A stretch of 14,220 nucleotides of DNA, taken from NCBI GenBank assembly GCA_017559615.1, contig JAFYRB010000046.1, forward strand, positions 1-14,220. Direction: 5' to 3'. A program made the translations under genes and the position numbers. The notes beneath the pieces were generated by a model. It was not told where the DNA came from and did no database searches. It saw only the letters and a list, made by a program, of their open reading frames with translations. Source of the DNA: Alistipes sp. (GTDB lineage Bacteria; Bacteroidota; Bacteroidia; Bacteroidales; Rikenellaceae). The first letter of the stretch is position 1, and each line of letters starts with the position of its first letter. Shown here one piece after another: positions 1 to 6,070 of this stretch.

Positions 1-1
1 C

Positions 2-484
2 TGGGAGGGTGCGACACTTGAGCAGCAGGTTCACGATATCCTAACACGTCGCAACCTAACCCTCGCAACAGCCGAAAGTTGCACGGGAGGCACTATCGCC
101 TCGAAGTTTACCGCTATGGCGGGTGCTTCGGCATACTTCCTCGCGGGTGTTGTTGCCTATGCTAATAGCGCGAAGAGCAACATCATCGAGGTAAACAGCG
201 AAGATATCCTACGCTACGGTGCTGTTAGCGAGAGCGTAGCACGCCAGATGGCCGAGGGTGTACGTCGTGTTGCAGGTGCAGACTACGCCATTGCCACAAC
301 GGGCATCGCAGGACCTGGAGGTGGCAGCGCCGAGAAACCCGTAGGTACGGTATGGATGGCTGTGGCAACACCCAAGGGTACCATCGCGCAGATGCGTAAC
401 TGCGGCACCGACCGCTCGCAGATAATAAGCCGAGCATCGGCATACGCCATCGAGATGCTCTACGACCAGATTAAGAATATGTAA
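2..484 (+). CDS. cinA: CinA C-terminal / PncC nicotinamide-nucleotide amidase domain (5' truncated by window edge)
   Basis: The frame is open from base 2, so the true start lies outside the window; 160 codons are visible. Residues ATAESCTGG near visible residue 25 and TGIAGPGGGSAEKPVGTVW near residue 100 are the two signature motifs of the CinA C-terminal (PncC) domain, which deamidates nicotinamide mononucleotide (NMN) to nicotinate mononucleotide (NaMN). The residues just before the domain (EGATLEQQV) resemble the linker found in full-length CinA, so an N-terminal MoCF-like domain probably sits upstream; this is inference. The stop is 18 bases before pncB, whose enzyme makes the same product by another route, so the two are likely one transcription unit for pyridine-nucleotide salvage. 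An internal ATG at 116 lies after the AESCTGG motif and cannot be the real start. Confidence 0.93.
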   Translation, partial: WEGATLEQQVHDILTRRNLTLATAESCTGGTIASKFTAMAGASAYFLAGVVAYANSAKSNIIEVNSEDILRYGAVSESVARQMAEGVRRVAGADYAIATTGIAGPGGGSAEKPVGTVWMAVATPKGTIAQMRNCGTDRSQIISRASAYAIEMLYDQIKNM

Positions 485-502
485 CACAAACAAATAAATG
501 CT

Positions 503-1675
503 ATGATACGATCTATCTTAGACACCGACTTGTACAAGTTTACAACCTCGTACGCCTACTTTAAGCTCTACCCCGAGGCTATTGGTACGTTTACGTTCAA
601 CGACCGCGCGAAGACCTACTTCGACGATGATTTCCTCGATGATTTAAAGGCCGAATTTAAGGCCTTGGAGCGCATCTCGCTCTCGGAGGATGAGTTCAAA
701 TATATGTGCAAGCACTGCAAGTATATCCCACAGAACTACTTCGAGTGGTTGCGCGGCTTCCACTTCGACGCCTCGAAGATTAACGTATGGCTCGACGAGG
801 AGCATCACCTCCAAATTAACGTAACAGACTTTATGTACAAGGTTACGCTCTACGAGATTCCTATCCTTGCTACCGTATCGGAGCTGTTCCACCTCCGCAA
901 TAGCTACGACGCAGAGGCTATGATGGCACGCCTCGAGGCAAAGGAGCAGATAGCACGCGACAACGGCATCATCTTCTCGGACTTCGGTACACGCCGTCGC
1001 TTCTCGTATGATGTGCAGCGTATGGTCGTTAAGCACCTCAAGAACAACCCTTGTGGCTGCGTGGGAACATCGAACTGCCACCTTGCTATGGAGCTGGATA
1101 TGAAGATGATTGGTACCTATCCTCACGAGCTTCCGATGTTTATCGCAGCGGTGAATGGTGGTCCTCGAAATGCGAACTACCTCACGATGGAGGATTGGGT
1201 GAAGGTCTACGATGGTTACCTCGGCACGGCACTTACCGACAGCTTCGGCTCGGAGGTCTTCTTCAATAACTTCTCGAAGAAGCACGCCTGCCTCTTCGAT
1301 GGTGTACGCCAAGATTCGGGCGACCCTATTGCCTTCATAGATATGGCTATCGCACGATACAAGGAGCTGGGTATCGACCCTATGACCAAGAGCATCGTAT
1401 TTAGCGACTCGCTCAACTTCGAGAAGTGCGTGGAGATTAAGAAGGCGTGCGAGGGACGTATCAGGTGTATGTTCGGTATCGGCACAAACCTCACCTGCGA
1501 TACAGGTCACGCTTCGTGCAACATCGTTATGAAGCTATCGTCGTGCCAGATTAACTCTCGTAAGCCAAAGGAGCTTTGCGTGAAGCTCTCGGATGTCGAG
1601 GGCAAGGAGATGGGCGATCCAGAGGAGATTAAGGTATATCGCTACCTCCTTCGCAATCAGGGTAGAAATAACTAA
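503..1675 (+). CDS. pncB: Nicotinate phosphoribosyltransferase
   Basis: This 390-residue protein has the usual length of bacterial PncB (about 400). It joins nicotinate to PRPP, with ATP hydrolysis, to give NaMN in the Preiss-Handler NAD salvage pathway. Visible signatures are the N-terminal LDTDLYKFT (6-14), FGTRRRFSYD (161-170), GTSNCHLA (188-195), TYPHE with His208 at the position phosphorylated in the Salmonella enzyme, RQDSGDP (269-275) and FGIGTNL (324-330) in the phosphate-binding region. The start at 503 follows an A-rich stretch 18 bases after cinA, and translation from there gives the family N-terminus. A perfect hairpin follows the stop. A 288-codon open frame on the opposite strand is a codon-bias shadow. 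Confidence 0.97.
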   Translation: MIRSILDTDLYKFTTSYAYFKLYPEAIGTFTFNDRAKTYFDDDFLDDLKAEFKALERISLSEDEFKYMCKHCKYIPQNYFEWLRGFHFDASKINVWLDEEHHLQINVTDFMYKVTLYEIPILATVSELFHLRNSYDAEAMMARLEAKEQIARDNGIIFSDFGTRRRFSYDVQRMVVKHLKNNPCGCVGTSNCHLAMELDMKMIGTYPHELPMFIAAVNGGPRNANYLTMEDWVKVYDGYLGTALTDSFGSEVFFNNFSKKHACLFDGVRQDSGDPIAFIDMAIARYKELGIDPMTKSIVFSDSLNFEKCVEIKKACEGRIRCMFGIGTNLTCDTGHASCNIVMKLSSCQINSRKPKELCVKLSDVEGKEMGDPEEIKVYRYLLRNQGRNN

Positions 1676-1694
1676 CATATATTATATATAAGTA

Positions 1695-1730
1695 AGAGGA
1701 TGACTAAAAGAAATTAGTCATCCTCTATTT
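1695..1730. terminator. Bidirectional intrinsic terminator between pncB and gadB
   Basis: A perfect 13-bp stem (1695-1707 with 1714-1726) has a six-base loop and is followed by TATTTT on the plus strand. A-rich bases before the left arm give a U-rich tail on the other strand. It lies exactly between two convergent genes, so it probably ends both transcripts. Confidence 0.88.
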
Positions 1731-3139
1731 TAGTGCGTAAAGACCTTTCCGAGCTGCTTCTGCTGCTCATCGTAGGCAATGCGCGAGGTAGTTGGATACT
1801 TCAACTTATCAAGCTCCTTAACTGCATTCTCGATATCGCGCAACAACATATCTGCCATATCTCGCGACATACCCTGACGCACAACGATACGCATCACCAC
1901 GATATCCTCGATATTCTTAGGGAGCGAGTATGCTGGCACCATCCAGCCACTCTGCTGCAACGAGGCCTGAAGGTCGTAGAGCGTCCACTTCGCACTCTTG
2001 ATATACTCCTGGCTCAATGACCATACGAAGAGTGGATTTACAACCTCATCGGAGTAGTTCTCGAAGCACTTCATCTCGCCAATACGCTTGTGACAGTAGC
2101 GTGCAATCTCCATCGAGTTCTGCTGCACACGGGTGTAGCCCTCGCGACCCAAACGGATAAAGTTATAGTACTGACCAAGCACCTGTGCCGCAGGGCGTGA
2201 GAAGTTGAGTCCCACCTGCGTAACCTCGGCACCGAGGTAGTTCACCGAGAAGCTCATCTCCTCTGGAAGATAGCTCTTATCGCGCCATATCACCCATCCC
2301 AAACCTGGATATACAAGGCCGAACTTATGTCCCGACGTCGAGATTGAGATTACGTTCTTTAGGCGGAAATCCCAGCGCGTATCAGGACTTACAAACGGCA
2401 AGATGAAACCTCCCGATGCGGCATCCACGTGGATAGGAATATCGTAGCCCGTCTTTTTGTTGAAAGCCTCCAACTCGCGGTCAAGCTCCTCGATATCATC
2501 ATTGAGGCCCGTCCACGTAACGCCAGCAATAGGTACCACGCATATCGTATTCTCGTCGCAGTGCTTCAACGCCTCCTTTGGACAAAGCGTGCGATTCTCG
2601 CGCGTGAGAGGCACCTGACGCAACTCTATCTGCCACAACTGGCAGAACTTCTCCCACACGACCTGCATTCCCGAACTCATCACAAGATTCGGCTTCGTGC
2701 AATCCTTACCCTGCTGCTGACGGCGCTTACGCCAACGCAACCACGCCGCAACACCTCCGAGCATACACGCCTCCGACGAGCCGATGCCCAACGCACCTGT
2801 CTTCGACTCACCCTTCTCGGGAGTGTTCCAGAGGTTGGCAAGAATGTTAATACAGCGGCTTGTCATCACCGCCACACGAGGATACTCCGTCTGGTCGATG
2901 TAGTTCATCGCGATAGCCTCGTTCATAAGGCGAGTGGCATACTCATCCATATAGGTGGTGACGAATGTCGCGAGATTCAACCTCGGTTGCGTCTGCGCAT
3001 AGGTCTCATCCTTGACCATACGGTAGGCAATCTCGGGTGTTGTCATCTCCTCGGGGATAGTCATTGTAGGCGCAGGGCGTACCATCTCCTCCGAGCCATA
3101 AACTGCGGTGGTTGCAGTAGAGTGTTTTTTCTGTGTCAT
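1730..3139 (-). CDS. gadB: Glutamate decarboxylase (PLP-dependent)
   Basis: The product is 469 residues, close to the 466 of E. coli GadB. It converts glutamate to GABA and CO2, consuming a cytoplasmic proton, and in gut bacteria supports acid tolerance and GABA release. Visible features are GIGSSEACMLGG (118-129), HVDAASGGF with Asp239 expected to hold the PLP ring nitrogen, and STSGHKFGLVYPG with Lys272 as the PLP Schiff-base lysine. The last residue is His469 in a GKVFTH tail; a C-terminal His in E. coli GadB closes the active site at neutral pH, so a similar pH switch is plausible. No GadC-type glutamate/GABA exchanger lies beside it in this window. It appears monocistronic, convergent with pncB and divergent from the tRNA. 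Confidence 0.97.
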   Translation of the reverse strand: MTQKKHSTATTAVYGSEEMVRPAPTMTIPEEMTTPEIAYRMVKDETYAQTQPRLNLATFVTTYMDEYATRLMNEAIAMNYIDQTEYPRVAVMTSRCINILANLWNTPEKGESKTGALGIGSSEACMLGGVAAWLRWRKRRQQQGKDCTKPNLVMSSGMQVVWEKFCQLWQIELRQVPLTRENRTLCPKEALKHCDENTICVVPIAGVTWTGLNDDIEELDRELEAFNKKTGYDIPIHVDAASGGFILPFVSPDTRWDFRLKNVISISTSGHKFGLVYPGLGWVIWRDKSYLPEEMSFSVNYLGAEVTQVGLNFSRPAAQVLGQYYNFIRLGREGYTRVQQNSMEIARYCHKRIGEMKCFENYSDEVVNPLFVWSLSQEYIKSAKWTLYDLQASLQQSGWMVPAYSLPKNIEDIVVMRIVVRQGMSRDMADMLLRDIENAVKELDKLKYPTTSRIAYDEQQKQLGKVFTH

Positions 3140-3175
3140 ACTTTATAATTTTAGATGTTCACAGAGCGAAAAACA

Positions 3176-3182
3176 CAAATTA
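3176..3182 (-). promoter_or_regulatory. Possible gadB promoter -7 element
   Basis: The minus strand reads TAATTTG about 37 bases before the gadB start, one base shorter than the Bacteroidetes TAnnTTTG element. No convincing -33 TTTG is seen, so this is only a candidate. The surrounding region (3140-3245) is very AT-rich and has no gene. Confidence 0.3.
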
Positions 3183-3245
3183 TGCCACGAAAATCGCGAA
3201 ATATTGAGAAAAATTAAGAAAAATGTAAAAAAAGTTACACAAAAG

Positions 3246-3276
3246 TTTGCAGAATAAAAAAAATGGTGTACCTTTG
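3246..3276 (+). promoter_or_regulatory. Bacteroidetes-type promoter for tRNA-Pro
   Basis: TTTG at 3246-3249 (-33) and TACCTTTG at 3269-3276 (-7) are separated by 19 bases. Both match the Bacteroides primary sigma consensus. Transcription would begin about 15 bases before the mature tRNA 5' end. Confidence 0.85.
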
Positions 3277-3297
3277 CACCCGCAATGACAAACCAAT

Positions 3298-3372
3298 CGG
3301 GATGTAGCGCAGTCCGGTTAGCGCACCTGCTTTGGGAGCAGGGGGTCCCAGGTTCGAATCCTGGTATCCCGA
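3298..3372 (+). tRNA. tRNA-Pro (anticodon TGG)
   Basis: A full cloverleaf can be folded: acceptor CGGGATG (3298-3304) with TATCCCG (3365-3371, closing on a G-T pair), D-arm GCGC/GCGC, anticodon stem CCTGC/GCAGG around loop TTTGGGA with anticodon TGG, a five-base variable loop, and T-arm CCAGG/CCTGG around TTCGAAT. The discriminator is A3372. The genomic sequence continues CTGAT, so CCA is not encoded and must be added after transcription. The gene is 75 bases long. Confidence 0.97.
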
Positions 3373-3378
3373 CTGATG

Positions 3379-3409
3379 AGAGAGAAATGAAAATTTCTCT
3401 CTTTTTTTG
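3379..3409 (+). terminator. Intrinsic terminator after tRNA-Pro
   Basis: AGAGAGAAAT (3379-3388) pairs with ATTTCTCTCT (3393-3402) around a GAAA loop and runs into a T-tract. It sits seven bases after the tRNA and isolates it from the thiamine operon. Confidence 0.88.
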
Positions 3410-3510
3410 TTTATACCACTTTACACTTTCGCAATCATAATATTTCAACTATCATCCTCTCATCTCCAAAAAATTTTTCTTGTTCGCAGAATATTTTAGG
3501 TTTTTTTTCT

Positions 3511-3518
3511 TACCTTTG
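3511..3518 (+). promoter_or_regulatory. -7 promoter element of the thiamine operon
   Basis: TACCTTTG matches the Bacteroidetes -7 consensus and is identical to the -7 box of the nearby tRNA gene. The -33 element is weak (TTCG at 3483-3486 with a long 24-base spacer is the nearest). Transcription would begin around 3520-3526, so the RNA would start almost at the first base of the riboswitch. Bases 3410-3510 hold nothing else recognisable. Confidence 0.65.
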
Positions 3519-3521
3519 TAG

Positions 3522-3610
3522 TCGAACTCGAATGGTGGTGCCCGATTTTTATCGTGGCTGAGATTATACACATTGCACCAGTACAGATAATGCTGACGCT
3601 GGAAGTTTGG
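3522..3610 (+). ncRNA. TPP riboswitch aptamer (THI element)
   Basis: The arrangement matches the thiamine-pyrophosphate aptamer of E. coli thiM helix by helix. P1 is TCGAACT (3522-3528) with AGTTTGG (3604-3610, two G-U pairs). The P2 5' strand is in 3531-3540. P3 is closed by CGAT/ATCG and GCC/GGC. The invariant CTGAGA is at 3558-3563. P4 is CCAG (3578-3581) with CTGG (3599-3602). P5 is CAG (3584-3586) with CTG (3593-3595) around the conserved ATAATG. It directly precedes thiD, so it should repress the operon when TPP is plentiful. The exact register of P2 (3' strand within 3569-3580) is not settled by eye. Confidence 0.93.
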
Positions 3611-3675
3611 AGTCCTAAAGAGGTACATAGGCGTACCACTATTTGAGCATAAGATAAATGTAAAATAGTGGTATG
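3611..3675 (+). promoter_or_regulatory. Riboswitch expression platform: start-codon sequestering hairpin
   Basis: TACCACTATTT (3634-3644) pairs perfectly over 11 bp with 3663-3673, the ten bases before thiD plus the A of its ATG. There is no T-tract, so control should be at translation initiation rather than termination. The same arm (3633-3643) can instead pair with 3531-3541, the P2 5' strand of the aptamer, with two G-U pairs. GGTAC (3622-3626) can also pair with GTACC (3633-3637) locally. These exclusive pairings form a plausible ON/OFF switch; the structures are read from the sequence and the mechanism is inferred. Confidence 0.7.
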
Positions 3676-4515
3676 AACTCTAAAAAATCTTATCCAATCG
3701 CATTGTCGATTGCTGGCTCCGACTCATCTGGCGGAGCTGGAATTCAAGCCGACCTTAAAACATTCTCCTCGCTCGGAGTATATGGCACAACAGCCATAAC
3801 GGCCATCACTGCGCAAAATACTCAAGGTGTTCACAGCCAACTTGCCATCGCTCCGCAGATGGTCTATGACCAGATAATTGCGGTTATGGATGACCTCAAT
3901 CCTTCGGTCGTAAAGATTGGTATGCTGTCGAATAGTGAGATAGTATGCGCTGTTGCTGAGGCACTTAGCCAGTATCAGCTTCCCATCATCCTCGACCCTG
4001 TCATTGTCTCAAGTAGCGGACATCGTCTACTCTCTATCGAAGCACAAGAGAGCCTAAAGGAGCGTCTACTGCCACTATCTACGCTCGTTACGCCCAACAT
4101 TCCCGAAATAGAGGCTCTTACCTCCGTAACACTCTCAACACACCAGGATAAAGAGCGTGCTGCGCACTATCTCATAGAGTTAGGCGCCAAGGCCATACTC
4201 CTAAAGGGAGGACACGAAGATGGAGATACGAAGAGTGATATTCTATTCTCAGCCTCGCAAACGGGTATTAGGTCCACAACCTTCACCTCTACAACCATCC
4301 ACACAAAGAATATTCACGGTACGGGATGTACACTTTCGGCCGCGATAGCAGCATTTGTAGCCAAAGGAGAGTCTATAAATGAGGCTATTGCGAAGGCAAA
4401 GAGTTATATCACCGATGCCATACGCGCAGGTGCGGACATAGTCATTGGCAATGGTTTTGGCCCTGTTAATCACGGCTTTAACCCTCTAAAAATGGTAGCA
4501 AATGAGAGGGAATAA
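3673..4515 (+). CDS. thiD: Hydroxymethylpyrimidine / phosphomethylpyrimidine kinase
   Basis: The 280-residue product is a normal-length ThiD of the ribokinase fold. It phosphorylates HMP to HMP-P and then HMP-PP, the pyrimidine partner for thiamine phosphate synthase. Signatures are AGSDSSGGAGIQADLKT (14-30) in the substrate region, DPVIVSSSG (108-116), TPNIPE (140-145), LLKGGH (176-181) and the anion-hole/catalytic motif HGTGCTLSAA (215-224). It is the first gene behind the TPP riboswitch, and its ATG is where the sequestering hairpin ends, which supports this start. Its last 14 bases overlap thiE. Because ThiD accepts free HMP it serves salvage as well as synthesis, which matters because no complete thiC is seen. 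Confidence 0.97.
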   Translation: MNSKKSYPIALSIAGSDSSGGAGIQADLKTFSSLGVYGTTAITAITAQNTQGVHSQLAIAPQMVYDQIIAVMDDLNPSVVKIGMLSNSEIVCAVAEALSQYQLPIILDPVIVSSSGHRLLSIEAQESLKERLLPLSTLVTPNIPEIEALTSVTLSTHQDKERAAHYLIELGAKAILLKGGHEDGDTKSDILFSASQTGIRSTTFTSTTIHTKNIHGTGCTLSAAIAAFVAKGESINEAIAKAKSYITDAIRAGADIVIGNGFGPVNHGFNPLKMVANERE

Positions 4516-5140
4516 TCATAAATTACAGTTCATCACCCACCACACCGATAGGTACTCCTATGTGGACTCGGCACGTATAGCCTTGGAGGGTGGATGTCGC
4601 TGGATACAGCTTCGTATGAAGGATGCCGAGGAGCGAGAGTTGCGTGATACGGCGATTATCATACAGCGTATGTGTAGAGCCGCAGGAGCGACATTTATTA
4701 TTGATGACAATGTTGCACTTGCCAAGAGCATAGGCGCTCAAGGAGTGCATCTTGGCAAGGGAGATATGCCTATTGCCGAGGCGCGCAAGATTCTGGGCGA
4801 GGAGTTTATTATCGGCGGCACGGTAAACTCGTTTGACGATATACTGCACCATCTACATACCTCCCCACCCGACTACTTCGGCTGCGGTCCATTTCGCTAC
4901 ACCTCAACAAAGCGAAACCTCGCCCCTATACTTGGCATCGAGGGTTATAGCGACATAATAAAGCGAATGCGTGAGCATAACATCGCAACACCACTTATTG
5001 CCATTGGAGGCATTGCCAAGGAGGATATACCTCAACTACTGGAGTGTGGCGTAGATGGCATTGCGCTAAGTGGCTCGATACTTCGTGCAGACAATCCCCC
5101 GCAAGAGATGCGCGAGATAGCAGATATTCTTATAAAGTAA
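4502..5140 (+). CDS. thiE: Thiamine-phosphate synthase
   Basis: This 212-residue TIM-barrel enzyme condenses HMP-PP with the thiazole phosphate (HET-P, or its carboxylate) to make thiamine monophosphate. Family motifs are all present: WIQLRMKD (34-41), IIDDNVALAKSIGAQGVHLG (66-85, with Asp69 as expected metal ligand), GKGDM (85-89), GCGPFRYTSTK (127-137) for diphosphate binding, IAIGGI (166-171) and ALSGSIL (188-194). The start overlaps the end of thiD by 14 bases in another frame, suggesting translational coupling, so riboswitch control of thiD translation could reach thiE. It is better conserved at the active site than the second ThiE-like gene downstream, so it is the likelier true synthase. 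Confidence 0.95.
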   Translation: MRGNNHKLQFITHHTDRYSYVDSARIALEGGCRWIQLRMKDAEERELRDTAIIIQRMCRAAGATFIIDDNVALAKSIGAQGVHLGKGDMPIAEARKILGEEFIIGGTVNSFDDILHHLHTSPPDYFGCGPFRYTSTKRNLAPILGIEGYSDIIKRMREHNIATPLIAIGGIAKEDIPQLLECGVDGIALSGSILRADNPPQEMREIADILIK

Positions 5141-5173
5141 GGACTTAAACCTATTAACTAATAACCTTAAAGT

Positions 5174-5287
5174 ATGAATACTGATTTAAGAATCTCCTAT
5201 CCCAACTCCGAAAGAGTCTATATGGAGGGAGCTATTCATCGCAACATCCGCGTGGCAATGCGAAGAGTAATAACCCATAACATTTAA
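5174..5287 (+). CDS. 37-codon ORF matching only the extreme N-terminus of ThiC (remnant or small protein)
   Basis: An ORF begins MNTDLRISYPNSERVY and continues through MEGAIHRNIRVAMRRV to a TAA stop. The pattern 'I-(F/Y)-P-N-S-x-(K/R)-V-Y-x-x-G ... I-R-V-x-M-R-x-(I/V)' is the start of ThiC, the radical SAM HMP-phosphate synthase, which is normally over 400 residues. Everything beyond this segment, including the barrel and the C-terminal CX2CX4C cluster motif, is absent. It lies 33 bases after thiE and 12 bases before thi4, in the same reading frame as thi4 (stops TAA 5285 and TAG 5294 intervene). Several in-frame stops lie upstream, so the ATG at 5174 is the only sensible start. It is most likely what remains after deletion of thiC; a kept role in coupling translation to thi4 cannot be excluded. 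Confidence 0.7.
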   Translation: MNTDLRISYPNSERVYMEGAIHRNIRVAMRRVITHNI

Positions 5288-5299
5288 TACAGATAGATT

Positions 5300-6070
5300 A
5301 TGATTGAAAGAAATGTATCACACGGTATTATCAGTACCTATTTCAACAAGTTGGAGCGTAACTTGGATTTGGATGTAGCAATCGTAGGCGGCGGTCCTTC
5401 GGGCATCGTTGCAGCCTACTACCTCGCAAAGGCGGGCCTAAAGGTGGCACAGTTCGACAGGAAGCTCTCGCCAGGTGGCGGTATGTGGGGTGGCGCTATG
5501 ATGTTCAACCAGATTGTTGTTCAGGAGGAGGCGCTCCACATCATCAAGGAGTTCGACATCAACTTCGAGCAGTATGACGACCACCTCTACGTTATGGACT
5601 CGGTGGAGAGTACCTCGGCACTTCTCTACAAGGCTGTTCACGCGGGAGCTACAATCTTCAACTGCTACTCCGTAGAGGATGTTATCTTCAAGAACAATGT
5701 GGTTAGTGGCGTGGTGGTTAACTGGACCCCTGTGCTTCGTGAGGGTATGCACGTTGACCCTCTCAACATTATGGCCAAGTGCGTTATCGACGGTACGGGA
5801 CACGATAGCGAGATGTGCCGTACGGTAGCACGTAAGAATGGCATCCGTCTGGCTACAGATACGGGTGAGGTTATCGGCGAGCGCTCGTTGGATGTCGTAG
5901 CTGGCGAAGAGGAGGTAGTAAACGGCACGAAGGAGATTTACCCAGGTCTTTATGTTTGTGGTATGGCCGCTTCGGCCGTAAGTGGCACACCACGTATGGG
6001 CCCTATCTTCGGCGGTATGTTGCTCTCGGGCAAGAAGGTTGCCGACCTTATCATCGAGAAGTTAAAGTAA
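5300..6070 (+). CDS. thi4: THI4-type thiazole synthase, sulfide-dependent (His) class
   Basis: The 256-residue protein is a Thi4-family flavoprotein-fold enzyme that makes adenylated thiazole carboxylate (ADT) from NAD, glycine and sulfur. It has the dinucleotide-binding DVAIVGGGPSG (25-35), SPGGGMWGGAMMF (57-69), LREGMHVDPLNI (146-157), IDGTGHD (163-169), GLYVCGMAASAV (216-227), and TPRMGPIFGGMLLSG (230-244) near the C-terminus. At the position where yeast Thi4 has the sacrificed cysteine (Cys205, before MDP) this protein has His151. That places it with the archaeal and anaerobe enzymes that use free sulfide and iron catalytically rather than as a suicide donor. It replaces the usual thiS-thiG-thiH/thiF module. 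Its stop overlaps the next start (TAATG). Confidence 0.92.
   Translation: MIERNVSHGIISTYFNKLERNLDLDVAIVGGGPSGIVAAYYLAKAGLKVAQFDRKLSPGGGMWGGAMMFNQIVVQEEALHIIKEFDINFEQYDDHLYVMDSVESTSALLYKAVHAGATIFNCYSVEDVIFKNNVVSGVVVNWTPVLREGMHVDPLNIMAKCVIDGTGHDSEMCRTVARKNGIRLATDTGEVIGERSLDVVAGEEEVVNGTKEIYPGLYVCGMAASAVSGTPRMGPIFGGMLLSGKKVADLIIEKLK

Noticed and set aside
644..1510. 288-codon minus-strand ORF inside pncB
   Set aside because: Its peptide is a low-quality antisense shadow rich in His, Val, Leu and Arg; pncB on the other strand has all family motifs.
2429..3148. 239-codon plus-strand ORF inside gadB
   Set aside because: Antisense shadow of gadB with Arg/His/Leu-rich nonsense; no domain and no promoter or spacing support.
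3143..3448. 101-codon minus-strand ORF across the tRNA-Pro gene
   Set aside because: It reads the antisense of the tRNA (FEPGTPCSQSRCANRTALHPD-like peptide), a well-known false protein call, and overlaps the tRNA, its promoter and its terminator.
5956..6069. Upstream extension of the TenI-like gene into thi4
   Set aside because: The added 38 residues are thi4 read in another frame and do not resemble the family; ATG at 6070 in the TAATG overlap gives the normal N-terminus.
5174..6070. Possible ThiC-Thi4 fusion, since both are in the same frame
   Set aside because: Two in-frame stops (TAA 5285, TAG 5294) separate them, and Thi4 has its own complete N-terminus at 5300.
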